DNA from: Polyangium sp. 15x6
GTDB lineage: Bacteria; Myxococcota_A; Polyangia; Polyangiales; Polyangiaceae
DNA length: 64,000 bases
Direction of reading: 5' to 3'
NCBI RefSeq assembly: GCF_029960785.1
Contig: NZ_JASBQE010000036.1
Span: 1 to 64,000, forward strand
Part shown: positions 34,515 to 43,516 of the stretch, one piece after another
How the letters are laid out: every line of letters starts with the position of its first letter
Position numbering within the stretch: the first letter of the stretch is position 1
Made by a program: the position numbers and the translations under genes
Notes under the pieces: model-generated
Told to the model about the DNA's origin: nothing
Databases searched by the model: none
Seen by the model: the letters and a program-made list of their open reading frames with translations, nothing else

Positions 34515-34930
34515 GGCTCACTCCTCGCCGCCGGATCGGACATCGCTCGATCCACGCTCCACCAGTATTCCTTCGCGTCGCACATCGCCCCGGCCTCGGC
34601 CCAGGCATGCGGCGAGATCTCCTTCACGAGCCCCTCGAGCCGCTCCTGCTCGGGTCGGTCCGTAGAGGCGAGCAGCGCCGCGATGTTCTTCTGCTCGTGA
34701 AACCTCGGATCGATGCGCATCATGTTCGCGGTGAAGATCGCGAGGCTCCGCTCGTAGGTAAAACCCCGCTCGCGCCCCTTCTCGACGCAATGGGAGACCC
34801 GCCGCCAGAGGACCTCGGGCGGCAGGTGCCCCACGTCGGCCCAGTAATGGAGCTTCATGTGCCGCACGACGCGATCCACGAACGCCGAATACCCCGCGTC
34901 TCGCCGCTGAGCTTTCGTGACGAGCAGCAT
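34511..34930 (-). CDS. Small unknown protein in the vgrG operon
   Basis: 139 residues from the ATG at 34930, overlapping the stop of the FHA-DUF4123 gene (TGATG), and itself overlapping the next gene by 4 nt. It is helical with aromatic patches (MKLHYWADVGHLPPEVLWRR, ERGFTYERSLAIFTANMMR, AKEYWWSVDRAM) and has no signal peptide or known domain. Being translationally coupled on both sides between the adaptor and the phospholipase-like effector, it is likely a cargo-specific co-chaperone or part of the loading complex. Confidence 0.7.
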   Translation of the reverse strand: MLLVTKAQRRDAGYSAFVDRVVRHMKLHYWADVGHLPPEVLWRRVSHCVEKGRERGFTYERSLAIFTANMMRIDPRFHEQKNIAALLASTDRPEQERLEGLVKEISPHAWAEAGAMCDAKEYWWSVDRAMSDPAARSEP

Positions 34931-35847
34931 CAGGAGACCTCCGCCGCGAAGCGCGCGACGTGCGCGAACGGATCCTCGACGAGAAAGGCGCGAATCTCTC
35001 CGAGGAGCTCCGCCCTCTGCTTCGTCGTGCACGTCGGCAAGAACTCGCGCAGGACGACCGGATCGTAGAATCGAAAATAGAACTTTTTTCGTGTATCCGC
35101 GTCCGCGACCATCAGAAACCGCCGGAGGTGCCGCCGCAGCTCCTTGAAGCTGCGCGGATAGTCGATGAAGATCCCCCAGCGATTCCCCCAACCCTCCTCG
35201 ATGATCCGCGGGAGCAGCGAGGAGGAAGGATCGAGCTCGACGAGGTACGGCGCCACGTCCTCCAGCGCCTCGCCGTCGATCCCTTCGTACAGCGACTTGT
35301 ACCGATCCACCGATTCCCGCACGACCGTGAGGATCCGGTCCGTCCGCGCCGCGTCGAGCACCACGTAAAGCGGGCCCTCCACCTTCCGCAGCCGGTCGAG
35401 CGCCTCCACGCGCCGCGCTTCCAGCTTTCGTTTGTCCCGTAGAATCCGCTCGCGGTGCTCTTCGAGCCACTGCGCCGCCATGGGGTCGAGGTCGTCCGGC
35501 TCCGATTCGAGCATGCGCTCGAGCTCGTCCTCCTCGGGCGGCGTCGCGGCCTCGAAGTACACCATGAAATCGGTCTCGCCCGCGCGGATCCAGCCCCCGT
35601 TCACGAGCTCCTCGGCCGCCGTGATCTTCTGCCCCCCGACGAGCGTCCCCGAAGCGCTCGCGAGGTCCCGCACCTCGAAGCGCGTCCCGTCGTAGGCGAC
35701 CTCGAAATGCACGCCCGACATGTGTTTGTCGGGGACGACCCATTGCGCCTTCGGCTTCCTCCCGACGCGCAGCCGCTCGCCGGGCGCGAGCACCTTCTTC
35801 GTGCCGCCCTCCGGACCCCAGCGCAGCTCCAGGATCGCGCGCTGCAT
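34930..35847 (-). CDS. FHA domain fused to DUF4123 type VI effector adaptor
   Basis: 305 residues. Residues ~1-100 are an FHA phosphothreonine-binding domain (RLRVGRKPKAQWVVPDKHMS, then SGTLVGGQKI). An acidic helical linker leads to a DUF4123 domain (about 155-290; YVVLDAARTDRIL, RWGIFIDYPRSFKELRRHLR, FYFRFYDPVVLREFLPTC). DUF4123 (Tap/TEC) proteins load effectors onto VgrG. The fusion suggests that loading depends on a phosphorylated partner, matching the Ser/Thr kinases common in this genome. It starts 3 nt after the PAAR gene and overlaps the next gene. Confidence 0.88.
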   Translation of the reverse strand: MQRAILELRWGPEGGTKKVLAPGERLRVGRKPKAQWVVPDKHMSGVHFEVAYDGTRFEVRDLASASGTLVGGQKITAAEELVNGGWIRAGETDFMVYFEAATPPEEDELERMLESEPDDLDPMAAQWLEEHRERILRDKRKLEARRVEALDRLRKVEGPLYVVLDAARTDRILTVVRESVDRYKSLYEGIDGEALEDVAPYLVELDPSSSLLPRIIEEGWGNRWGIFIDYPRSFKELRRHLRRFLMVADADTRKKFYFRFYDPVVLREFLPTCTTKQRAELLGEIRAFLVEDPFAHVARFAAEVS

Positions 35848-35850
35848 CGC

Positions 35851-36252
35851 TCAGCCCGTCCCGTCGTCGCCGCGATTCTTCCGCGCCGCCTCGCGCTCCT
35901 GCTTCGCCCGCTCGCACTCCTCGCAGAACGGCTCGTCCGTTCGGAGCGCGTCCGCCTGCGGCGACGAGCCGATGTTCACCGTCGGGCAGCCGAGCACGAT
36001 CTTCCCGCCGTGCTCCGTCGGATCGCCGCGCCGCGCCGCGTCCTTCTTCCCGATCTTCACCGTCGGCTCGCCTTGCGACACCGCGTCGGGCGGACCGATG
36101 CAAATGAGTTTGTCCCCGACCCGCGCCGCCGGCATGTAGCCGATGAGCACCGTCGGCTCGCCCGTGATCACCGGCCCGCCGACGTGCGGCTTCGGCCCCG
36201 GATCCACCTTGGGGCAGACGTGCATGTCCGTGATGCGTGCAGCAGGAGGCAT
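35851..36252 (-). CDS. PAAR-domain spike tip protein
   Basis: 133 residues from the ATG at 36252, with AGGAGG-like bases upstream. It has the PAAR pattern: MPPAARITDMHVCP, GPVITGEPTVLIGYMPAARVGD, GPPDAVSQGEPTVKIGKKDAARRGD and GGKIVLGCPTVNIG. This cone caps the VgrG trimer. A short charged C-terminal tail with CEEC could bind metal or cargo. It lies 17 nt after vgrG and 3 nt before the adaptor gene. Confidence 0.9.
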   Translation of the reverse strand: MPPAARITDMHVCPKVDPGPKPHVGGPVITGEPTVLIGYMPAARVGDKLICIGPPDAVSQGEPTVKIGKKDAARRGDPTEHGGKIVLGCPTVNIGSSPQADALRTDEPFCEECERAKQEREAARKNRGDDGTG

Positions 36253-36269
36253 GACCCCTCGTCCCCTTT

Positions 36270-38492
36270 CTATTGCCCGATCCCCTCGACCCGCAGATCG
36301 ATCGGCTTCGGCCTCTCCGGCTCGTCCACCACCGCGAGCTTCGCCTCGTCCGGCACGATCGGCTTCGCGCCCGACCCCGAACCGGCGCTGCCGCCGCTGT
36401 TGATCCGCACGAGGTTGCCCTTGATCGTCACGCCCTTCGAATCGATGCGAATGAACCCGCCGGGCCCCTTCAGCGTGAGATCCTTCGCCGCCTCGATCAC
36501 GATCGACGAGCCCGCCTTGAGGTGGATCTCCTTCGACACTTCGAGCGCCGCGTTCTTCGCGATCTTCTCGTAGTGGTTCTTGTCGACCGTGACCGAGAGC
36601 GTCCCGTCGACGCGCTCGTTGCGATTGCCGACCACGTACAGGCTCGAATCCTTCTCGACCCGCTCGCGGCGCATCTGTCGCACCACGATGTCCTGATCCT
36701 TCTGGACGAGCAGCTGCATGTTGCCGTCCGTGATCTCGTGCTCGTCGCCGTTCACGAGCTTCAGGCTCCCGCCGCCGACGAACAGCGTCCGATCCTTGTC
36801 GGTGATCTCGATGCGGTTCACGCTCGTCACCTCGACGCGCGTACCGCTCGTCGACTCGATCTCGTTGCGCACGACGTACTTCTGCCGGTCGTGCCCGATC
36901 GTGATGATCTCGTCGTTCTTGACGTACTTGCGCAGGTTCTTCTCGGCCTGCATCCACACGAGCTCGCGCGTCTTGAGATCCTCGAACATGATCTCGTTGA
37001 AGCCGTTTCCGCCGAGCGACGAGTTGCTCTTCCACGTGCTCCTCGTCTTGTACTTGGGCAGCTCGTACGGCACGACCTGCGTCGCGTTGAACACGCGCCC
37101 CGTGATGATCGGCATGTCCGGATCGCCGTCGAGGAAGCCCACGAGCACCTCCTGGCCGATGCGCGGAATCACGATCATGCCGTACCCCGTGCCCGCCCAG
37201 CCCTGGCTCACGCGGATCCAGCACGAGCTATTGTCGTCGAACGTGCCCTCGCGATCCCACGGGAACTGCACCCGCACGCGGCCGAACTCGTCGACGTGGA
37301 TCTCCTGCCCCGGCGGACCGACCACCGTCGCGCTCTGCACGTTGTTGAGCTTCGGCTTCGGCGTCCGCATCGGCGGCCGGTACACGACATCCGTGTAGAC
37401 GCTGCGCGCCGAGATGCTCCACTCGTCCTGCGGGCTGCCCTCGATCCGCAGATCGATCACGAGCAGATCCGAGCCCTCGCCGATCTCGGGGTGCGGGTGA
37501 TGTCCGATGTTGAAGATCATGCCCGGCGCGAGATCGGGGCAATTCGTGTCGATCGCGACCTGCCGCCGGCCCATGCGCCGCCCGAGCATCGCCCGCTCCG
37601 CGCGGCCCTTGCCGTATTTCTCCTCGTGCCGCGCCACGCCCTTGTCGTCGGCGACCGGCGTGTTCCCGTCGGCCTTGCCCGTCTCGGAGAGGAACGAGCC
37701 CGGCTGGTAGACGTATTGCTCGTATTTGTCCTCGGGCGCGGCCGCGCGCGGCGACTGCTGGGCGAGCTCGTACGAGGGCCTGCGGAAGTCGTAGTCGCGC
37801 TGCGTGTGCAGGCCCGGCCGCACCTCGTGCGACAGCCGCACGTTCGTCACGAACTCCTTCTCCGACTCCTGGTTCGGCTCCTCGATGTACGGGATGGGCA
37901 AACCCCCGCGCTTCGGGCCCTTCTCCAGCTTGTCGTGGAACGTGATGTTCGTGCCCGCCTCGTCGGGGAACGTGAACGCGATGCCCGCCTCCTCCACGAG
38001 GCGGCTCATGAACGCGTAGTCGCTCTCGCCGTACTGCACCTTGTATTCGAGCTTCGGGTACGTGCCGCGATCGATCTTCCAGACGGGCGTGATCGCCCAC
38101 TCGCCGAGGAGTTTGTCGACGATGTCCGGGATCGAGAGGTGCTGGTAGATGCGGTGACCACGGCGCTGCGTGAGCAGCCAGGCCTTCGGCGCGATCCGCA
38201 AGAAGTACGTCGACTCGGCCTTCTGCCCCGGCAGCGGCGCGACGCCGTGGACCTGCTCGACGTGTGTCACCACGCCCTTCCACGTCCGCGATCCGAGCCC
38301 GGCGACGAACCGCACGCCGTGCACGATCCGAAGCGACGCGTCCTTGCCGATGATGCCCTCGAGATCGACGTCCGGCTCTTCGCAGCGGGCCCACACGGCG
38401 ATCGTGGAGAGGGACGAGACGCTCTCCTCCACCGTGAAGCGTCGAACGGACAGATCCGCGCCTGAAGCTACCTTGAGCTCGAGGATGGGCAT
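36270..38492 (-). CDS. vgrG: VgrG spike protein
   Basis: 740 residues, first gene of the minus-strand type VI satellite operon. The gp27-like region (SIPDIVDKLLGEWAITPVWK), the OB fold motif VDEFGRVRVQFPWDREG (about 385-400) and the beta-helix (LTLKGPGGFIRIDSKGVTIK near the end) are all present, with no effector extension, so cargo must be carried non-covalently through the PAAR and DUF4123 proteins. The closest relative in the window is the second VgrG at 30030-32858. The ATG has no Shine-Dalgarno but a TAGGAT at leaderless spacing. Confidence 0.93.
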   Translation of the reverse strand: MPILELKVASGADLSVRRFTVEESVSSLSTIAVWARCEEPDVDLEGIIGKDASLRIVHGVRFVAGLGSRTWKGVVTHVEQVHGVAPLPGQKAESTYFLRIAPKAWLLTQRRGHRIYQHLSIPDIVDKLLGEWAITPVWKIDRGTYPKLEYKVQYGESDYAFMSRLVEEAGIAFTFPDEAGTNITFHDKLEKGPKRGGLPIPYIEEPNQESEKEFVTNVRLSHEVRPGLHTQRDYDFRRPSYELAQQSPRAAAPEDKYEQYVYQPGSFLSETGKADGNTPVADDKGVARHEEKYGKGRAERAMLGRRMGRRQVAIDTNCPDLAPGMIFNIGHHPHPEIGEGSDLLVIDLRIEGSPQDEWSISARSVYTDVVYRPPMRTPKPKLNNVQSATVVGPPGQEIHVDEFGRVRVQFPWDREGTFDDNSSCWIRVSQGWAGTGYGMIVIPRIGQEVLVGFLDGDPDMPIITGRVFNATQVVPYELPKYKTRSTWKSNSSLGGNGFNEIMFEDLKTRELVWMQAEKNLRKYVKNDEIITIGHDRQKYVVRNEIESTSGTRVEVTSVNRIEITDKDRTLFVGGGSLKLVNGDEHEITDGNMQLLVQKDQDIVVRQMRRERVEKDSSLYVVGNRNERVDGTLSVTVDKNHYEKIAKNAALEVSKEIHLKAGSSIVIEAAKDLTLKGPGGFIRIDSKGVTIKGNLVRINSGGSAGSGSGAKPIVPDEAKLAVVDEPERPKPIDLRVEGIGQ

Positions 38493-38499
38493 GTTTGTA

Positions 38500-38505
38500 A
38501 TCCTA
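38500..38505 (-). promoter_or_regulatory. -10-like hexamer TAGGAT for the vgrG operon
   Basis: On the minus strand TAGGAT ends 7 nt before the ATG at 38492; there is no ribosome site between them. It would place the start of the ~9.8-kb operon transcript at the start codon. Confidence 0.4.
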
Positions 38506-38615
38506 CCACGCGTGCCAGACCGGAAAACAAGGGCTATTTCCCTCGTTTTCGCGTCTACGCGCCGCGCGCCCTGGCGGATTTTTTTGACGGAATCACTTTG
38601 CCGCGCTGCGTGAGA

Positions 38616-38981
38616 TCAGGGCACGGGCCCCCCGAAGAGGCCGAGGAATCGAAAGGCCCACACGACCACGAGCGCGACCGCGCTGCCGCCGGAGACATCC
38701 CTGCCAAACCTTTTCCACGCGGCGTCGTCGAGGAAACGCGCGGCGAAGACCGTGGCGATCACCACGAGCGCGAGCGGCAGCGCGAGCGGATGGAACGCGG
38801 TCGCGGCCGCGAGATCGAGGCGCAGGAGCGCGAGCGCCGCGCGCGTGAGGCCACACGCGGGGCAGGGGAGCCCGAGCGTGAGGCGGAGGATGCAGGTGGT
38901 TTGCGGGAGGAGGGCGAGGAGGGAGGCTATCGAGAGCGCCGGCAAGGCGAAGCGGAGCCGCTTTGCGGCGCTCTCGCGCAT
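38616..38981 (-). CDS. DUF2752 small membrane protein
   Basis: 121 residues from the ATG at 38981. Three hydrophobic segments are visible (ALPALSIASLLALLP, LALPLALVVIATVFAA, AVALVVVWAFRFLGLF) and the family motif PCPACGLTRA follows the first. DUF2752 proteins are inner-membrane proteins of unknown function. It begins 13 nt after the DUF898 gene; these two families often occur together, suggesting a shared membrane role. Confidence 0.85.
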   Translation of the reverse strand: MRESAAKRLRFALPALSIASLLALLPQTTCILRLTLGLPCPACGLTRAALALLRLDLAAATAFHPLALPLALVVIATVFAARFLDDAAWKRFGRDVSGGSAVALVVVWAFRFLGLFGGPVP

Positions 38982-38994
38982 GGGCTCGGACGCG

Positions 38995-40017
38995 TCAGGT
39001 GACGCGCTCCGCCTCCCACTTGAGGATGTTGCAGATGCCCCAGGGGTAATAGATGTTGCACGTGATCGACGACAGGATGATCGTGAGCAGGTACGTCCCG
39101 AAGAACCCGCCCGGATCCTTGCGGAACTGGTAGGCCCGGCCGTCGAGCTTCGTGTTCTCCCACATGAACGCGAAGATGTTGTTCGCGAACCAGGGGCCAT
39201 AGATCCCGAGCGTGCAATACACGAGGATCATGCCGAGGATGTACGTGCCGAGCAGCGACGCCGGATCGCCGTGGAACGTGAGCCGCCCCGGCTGCCCGCC
39301 CACGAGGACCTTGCTGTCGACGAACTCCTTCATTCGCACGATCGCCCACGGCGTGTAGATGCCGCAGGTGACGCTGGAGAGGAGCGTATTGATGACCATC
39401 ACCTTCGCGAGCTCCTGCGGCGTGCCCGTGTACTGGCACGGCTGGCCGTCGAGCAGGAGCGCCTCGTAATAGAAGGCGTAGAACTTGTTCGCGAACATCA
39501 CGGAGGCCGCGAGGATCCCCGCGAACAGGATGAGCCCGCCGACGAGCGAGAACAGCAACATGATGACGCCACCGGTGCGCGCCGCGCTCTCGATGGCCAT
39601 TCCGATGCCGTAGAAGATGCCGAAGATGAAGTAAGCGACGATCATCGGCACCACCGCGAAGAGCAGGTACGTGCCGAAGAGCTTGCCGCCGTCGCCATTG
39701 AACACGACGCGTTGCCCGATGCCGGGCACGCCCGCGCCCATCATCCCCATCGGCGGGCCGGGCGGCGGACCATAACCACCCTGCGGAGGCGCATACGCCC
39801 CCATGCCCGGGGCGCCGGCCGGAGGTTGTCCCCAGCCGCCGCCTCCACCACCCGGAGGCGGCGCGCCGCCCGGAGGCGGCCCCCAGCCTCCACCTCCGCC
39901 AGACGGGGGCATTCCACCACCAGGCGGATAACCACCGCCGGGAGGGTATCCACCGCCGGGAGGGTAACCACCGCCGGGCGGGTATCCCCCGCCGCCACCG
40001 TAACCGCCTGGGTTCAT
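38995..40017 (-). CDS. DUF898 (YjgN-like) membrane protein with Gly/Pro-rich N-terminus
   Basis: 340 residues. The first ~95 residues are low complexity, with four perfect GYPPGGG repeats and further Gly/Pro blocks, probably disordered and cytoplasmic. The rest is a polytopic membrane domain with several hydrophobic helices and repeated units of the type F-G-D/-x-LFGTYLL, TCGIYTPWAI, TLGIYGPWFAN and TCNIYYPWGI, the hallmark of DUF898/YjgN. Function is unknown. It heads a two-gene unit with the DUF2752 gene. Confidence 0.85.
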   Translation of the reverse strand: MNPGGYGGGGGYPPGGGYPPGGGYPPGGGYPPGGGMPPSGGGGGWGPPPGGAPPPGGGGGGWGQPPAGAPGMGAYAPPQGGYGPPPGPPMGMMGAGVPGIGQRVVFNGDGGKLFGTYLLFAVVPMIVAYFIFGIFYGIGMAIESAARTGGVIMLLFSLVGGLILFAGILAASVMFANKFYAFYYEALLLDGQPCQYTGTPQELAKVMVINTLLSSVTCGIYTPWAIVRMKEFVDSKVLVGGQPGRLTFHGDPASLLGTYILGMILVYCTLGIYGPWFANNIFAFMWENTKLDGRAYQFRKDPGGFFGTYLLTIILSSITCNIYYPWGICNILKWEAERVT

Positions 40018-40102
40018 CCGTGCACCGTCCCTGGTTGCGAGTCAGGGCGGAGCGTACAGCCCTCCGGGAGAGGGTGTAAAGATGGCTTCGCGCCTTCTGG
40101 CG

Positions 40103-42355
40103 CTAGATCTTCGTGGTCGAACTGTCTTTCGCGTCCGTACCCGCCGTCTCCTTCTCCAGCGACAGCTCGGAGACGCCGTCCTGGAAGCGGATACGCGCGA
40201 GCATCAGCTTCTCCTGCAGCGCGACGAGATCGATCGTGGCCTTCGAGATCCGATCGCTCACCTCTTGCATCTTCTTTTCGAGGCTCTGCATGAGCGGCCC
40301 GCCGCTCTTCACGACCTTCAGCGTCACGATCTGCGCGTGCAGCTCGTCGAGGCGCTGCCGGTATTCGCCCATCTGCTCGCGCGACGTCGTGATGCGCTGC
40401 TCGAGGTTTGCCATCTCCTTCTGCAGCTCGAGCAGCTTCGTCACCGACTCCTTCAGCGGGCCCGACGCCGCGGCGCTCGACAGGTGCACGCGCACCATCT
40501 CCATCCCCACCGTGCTGCGGATGTCGGTGCTCTTGAAGAGCGGCGTCGCCTCCTCGATGTCCACCTCGACCTTCGCGCCCGCCGGGATCTCGATCTTGAA
40601 GAGGTACGACTCGCCGATCCGCTCCTGCGACGGCGGCGCCTTCGCCAGCTTGAATCCGGGCGAGACCGTATGCCGCACGTACACCGTCGCCGTGTCTTGC
40701 AGGCGGTTCGTCATGACGAGCGTCTTCTTCTTCGTGTGGCGGACCTCGGTGGAGAACACGCCGCGCTGCACGCTGAGGATGCGGGCGATCTCGTCGCGCG
40801 TATCGTCCTTGCGCTCCACCACGATCTGCCGATCGAGCGCGAACGGCACGAACGCGAACGAGCGCGCCGGGATCGGATCGCTCATGCCCTCGCCGATGAA
40901 CCGACCCTCGCCGAACACGGTCACGGGCCCGCTCTCCAGCACCGACTCGGTGGGGTTCTTGAGGCGCACCGCGCGGAACGGAAACGTCGTGTTCCCACGC
41001 GCGCTCTCCGGATCGTAGAAATACACGAAGCCGCCCTCGGTCTCCGTGCTCAGGATCGACACCATCGCGCTCGTCAGGCGCGGCACCGTCATCGCCGTGG
41101 GCGACTCGAAGTGCGACGTCCCGATCGGCTCGGAGCTCGAAGACGTCGCCGCGTTCGGATCGAGGGTCGCCGTGTTCTGCATCAACCCTTGCTGCTGGGC
41201 CTCTTCCGGCGCCTCGACGACACGGACGCCGCCCGCGCGGCCCGCTTGCATGCCGTTACCCACGGCGACGACCTGCGAAGGATCGAGCCCGGCGCGGATG
41301 AGCTGCTCGCGCGCCCGGTTCGCCCTTTCGAGCGACGCGCCGTACTTGTCGCCGTCGCGCCCGTCGGCATACCCCTCGACGACCACCTGCCGCCGCGAAT
41401 TCTTGTACTGCGCCGCCAGCCGATCGAGCCCGGAGGTGTCCCTCGGTTTGTTGTCGACCATCGGCGGCTCGCGCGCCGGCTCCCTCTTCGCGGGCGCGCT
41501 GTTGGTCGCGCGCCTGCCCCCGCCTCCGCCAAAGCCCCCGAGCCCGCTCGTCGGGCCGGCGTTGCTCTTCTTGTCGGCCGACTGCGTTCGCGCCTCCATG
41601 CGCTCTTCATCACGCGCGGTGGTCGCGTCCGCGAGCCGCGCGTCGTCGAGCTCCGCGACCACGCGTTTGCCCGGGGAAAGGCCTCCGCCCGGAAGCACCG
41701 GCTGCCCCGCGTACGTCGAGCCGCCCATGGGCGGCGCTTGCGCGAAGAGATCGTTGGTCTGCAAAGTTTCTCGCTGGACCATGCGGACCGAGCGCAGATC
41801 GAAGCGGAAGGAGAGCGCCGAGCTCGAGCCGACGCCGAGCTTCACCTTGTTCCAGTCCTCGCCCGAGGTGTTGTCCACGATGGCCCACGCCTCGACCTTC
41901 ATCTTGCCGTCCTTGCCGACGGAGACGCGGTAGCTCGGCTTCCACGACGGGGCCTCGGTCACGTACGAGAGCAGGAGCTTGTGCGGCTTCGGCCCCTGGA
42001 GCTGGATCTCCATGTTGACGAGGGGCGAACCGCCGTACTGCTGGTTCTGCTGGTAGTTCTGCTGGTTGTTCTCCTGGCCGACGAACGCCGAGCCGGAGGT
42101 CGGGTACGCGACGGGCGCGGGTTTTCCCGTGGTCGCGTCGATCACGGTGAGCGACTTCAAGAAATCGTCGATCTTGTCCCCCGGCACGCTGAGCCGGAGC
42201 GAGTCACCGTCGATCTCGGCGTAGCGCTCGAAGTAGGCGATGCCGTTGCGGTAGACGACCACGCGGCCGAGCGTGGTGTCGCTCTTGACGAAGGTGGTCG
42301 TCTTGGCGCATCCGGCGAGCCAGAGGAGCGCGATCGGAGCCAGAATCTTTCTCAT
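40103..42355 (-). CDS. DUF4139 lipoprotein with inserted OmpA-like domain
   Basis: 750 residues. The signal peptide has a lipobox (LLWLAGCAK). Flanking regions fit the DUF4139 architecture: an N-terminal part (RVVVYRNGIAYFERY) and a C-terminal DUF4139 part (TLVMTNRLQDTATVYVRH, EIPAGAKVEVDIEEATPL) with a final coiled coil (about 640-720). Between them, at about residues 310-370, is an OmpA-like peptidoglycan-binding segment (VVVEGYADGRDGDKYGASLE, RANRAREQLIRAG). This would tie an outer-membrane lipoprotein to murein. An asparagine/glutamine-rich stretch lies near residue 95. GAGGT precedes the ATG. Confidence 0.8.
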   Translation of the reverse strand: MRKILAPIALLWLAGCAKTTTFVKSDTTLGRVVVYRNGIAYFERYAEIDGDSLRLSVPGDKIDDFLKSLTVIDATTGKPAPVAYPTSGSAFVGQENNQQNYQQNQQYGGSPLVNMEIQLQGPKPHKLLLSYVTEAPSWKPSYRVSVGKDGKMKVEAWAIVDNTSGEDWNKVKLGVGSSSALSFRFDLRSVRMVQRETLQTNDLFAQAPPMGGSTYAGQPVLPGGGLSPGKRVVAELDDARLADATTARDEERMEARTQSADKKSNAGPTSGLGGFGGGGGRRATNSAPAKREPAREPPMVDNKPRDTSGLDRLAAQYKNSRRQVVVEGYADGRDGDKYGASLERANRAREQLIRAGLDPSQVVAVGNGMQAGRAGGVRVVEAPEEAQQQGLMQNTATLDPNAATSSSSEPIGTSHFESPTAMTVPRLTSAMVSILSTETEGGFVYFYDPESARGNTTFPFRAVRLKNPTESVLESGPVTVFGEGRFIGEGMSDPIPARSFAFVPFALDRQIVVERKDDTRDEIARILSVQRGVFSTEVRHTKKKTLVMTNRLQDTATVYVRHTVSPGFKLAKAPPSQERIGESYLFKIEIPAGAKVEVDIEEATPLFKSTDIRSTVGMEMVRVHLSSAAASGPLKESVTKLLELQKEMANLEQRITTSREQMGEYRQRLDELHAQIVTLKVVKSGGPLMQSLEKKMQEVSDRISKATIDLVALQEKLMLARIRFQDGVSELSLEKETAGTDAKDSSTTKI

Positions 42356-42588
42356 CGGGAAGACCTCTACGTGCGAGCCAGCAGAAGGCGCGGTGCGCCG
42401 AAGGCCCTTCGACGAACGACCCGCCCCAACGATCTGAGGATGGTAAACCGAGTCCCTCGGCTTCGAGACAGAAAGAACGGCGACGGGGCCATCTCCTTAC
42501 ACAGGGGGGACATCTGCAACAGCATCCGCGTTGCTCCTTCTCCTTGGTCCCCATTGCGACCCGACCGAGGTCGGGGTAGGGAACAGGC

Positions 42589-43035
42589 ATGGCGCGCTCG
42601 ACCGACCCTCCCAACATCGACGAGCTGCGGTCGCTCGTCCGAAACAAGGGCCTGCGCGCGACGGCTCCCCGCCTGGCGGTGCTCCGCCGTCTGCTCGCGC
42701 AGAAGACGCCGGTGAGCCACGGCGACCTGTGCGCCGAGCTCGCGCCCGAGGGCTGGGACCGCGCGACGATCTACCGCAACCTGATCGACCTGACGGAGGT
42801 CGGCCTCGTGCGACGCACCGACGTGGGCGACCACGTCTGGCGTTTCGAGCTGGTGCGCGAAGGGGGCGAGCACGACAGCGGAACGCACCCGCACTTCGTC
42901 TGCAACAGCTGCGGCGAGGTGGCATGCCTGCCCGACGAGATCGTCGAGGTGAAGCCAGCGCGCGGCATCCCGCGGGCCCTCCGCAAGAAGGGGCTCGAAA
43001 TCCAGTTCCGCGGGACGTGTGACAGGTGCGCGTGA
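42589..43035 (+). CDS. Fur-family metal- or peroxide-responsive repressor
   Basis: 148 residues. The winged helix (RNKGLRATAPRLAVLRRLL, GWDRATIYRNLIDLTEVGLV) and dimerisation/metal domain of Fur proteins are present. Structural zinc cysteines are CNSCGE and the C-terminal CDRC; regulatory ligands include GDHVWRFE, HDSGTHPHF. The family controls iron, zinc or peroxide genes; which one cannot be told from sequence, but the residue pattern and lack of the long acidic C-terminus make a PerR or Zur type plausible. It is divergent from the DUF4139 gene. The ATG follows TAGGGA at leaderless-like spacing. Confidence 0.88.
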   Translation: MARSTDPPNIDELRSLVRNKGLRATAPRLAVLRRLLAQKTPVSHGDLCAELAPEGWDRATIYRNLIDLTEVGLVRRTDVGDHVWRFELVREGGEHDSGTHPHFVCNSCGEVACLPDEIVEVKPARGIPRALRKKGLEIQFRGTCDRCA

Positions 43036-43516
43036 GCGGACACGAGGGACGCTCGTAACGCTCCCGGAACCGCCTATCGCCGCCCGCTTCGCGCCGCCCC
43101 TGCCCCTCACGAAATCGATCGCAACGAGCCGACGCGCCGGCCCTTCGAACGCCCGTGCCGTTCGCTCACCGCCCCCGCGCGGTTGCTTCCTGCACGTCGA
43201 GTAAAGACAGCTACATCACACGCCGACCTTCCTACGGGTTTGCGTCTCGCTCCTACGGGTTTGCGTCTCGCTCCTACGGGTTTGCGTTTTGCTCCTCGAC
43301 CGCGAGCGGTTTTCTCCCACGGACGAGCGTTTTGCTCGCGCGCGGCCGCGTTTTGCTCGTGCGCGCCCCGCCGCGCTCCCTGCACGTCCGCCCCGGCCTC
43401 GGGGGCGTCTCCGCGCCGATCGTGTACAGCCGTACGGTTCTGCTCCCCGGCTCACGGGTCTTCTGGTACCGTCCATACCGAACCAGCGTACGCCGCTCGG
43501 TCGGGAGGATGGTTTG
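43036..43516. other. Intergenic region with short tandem repeats
   Basis: 481 bp between the fur-like gene and the helical protein gene. It includes three 21-bp repeats (43231-43293) followed by three scattered GCGTTTTGCTC motifs. No gene is convincing. A GGGAGG ribosome site lies at the right end. Confidence 0.6.
43231..43293. repeat. Three tandem 21-bp repeats
   Basis: CCTACGGGTTTGCGTCTCGC-T occurs at 43231, 43252 and 43273; the third copy has two changes. The array is non-coding. Confidence 0.8.

Noticed and set aside
30021-34700. A 1559-codon open frame on the plus strand
   Set aside because: It is antisense to the vgrG and DUF2235 genes, which have clear domains; Arg/Leu/Asp-rich composition is typical of a G+C-driven shadow frame.
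36273-38465. A 730-codon plus-strand frame opposite the first vgrG
   Set aside because: Same reason: a shadow of a well-supported gene without any domain or ribosome site.
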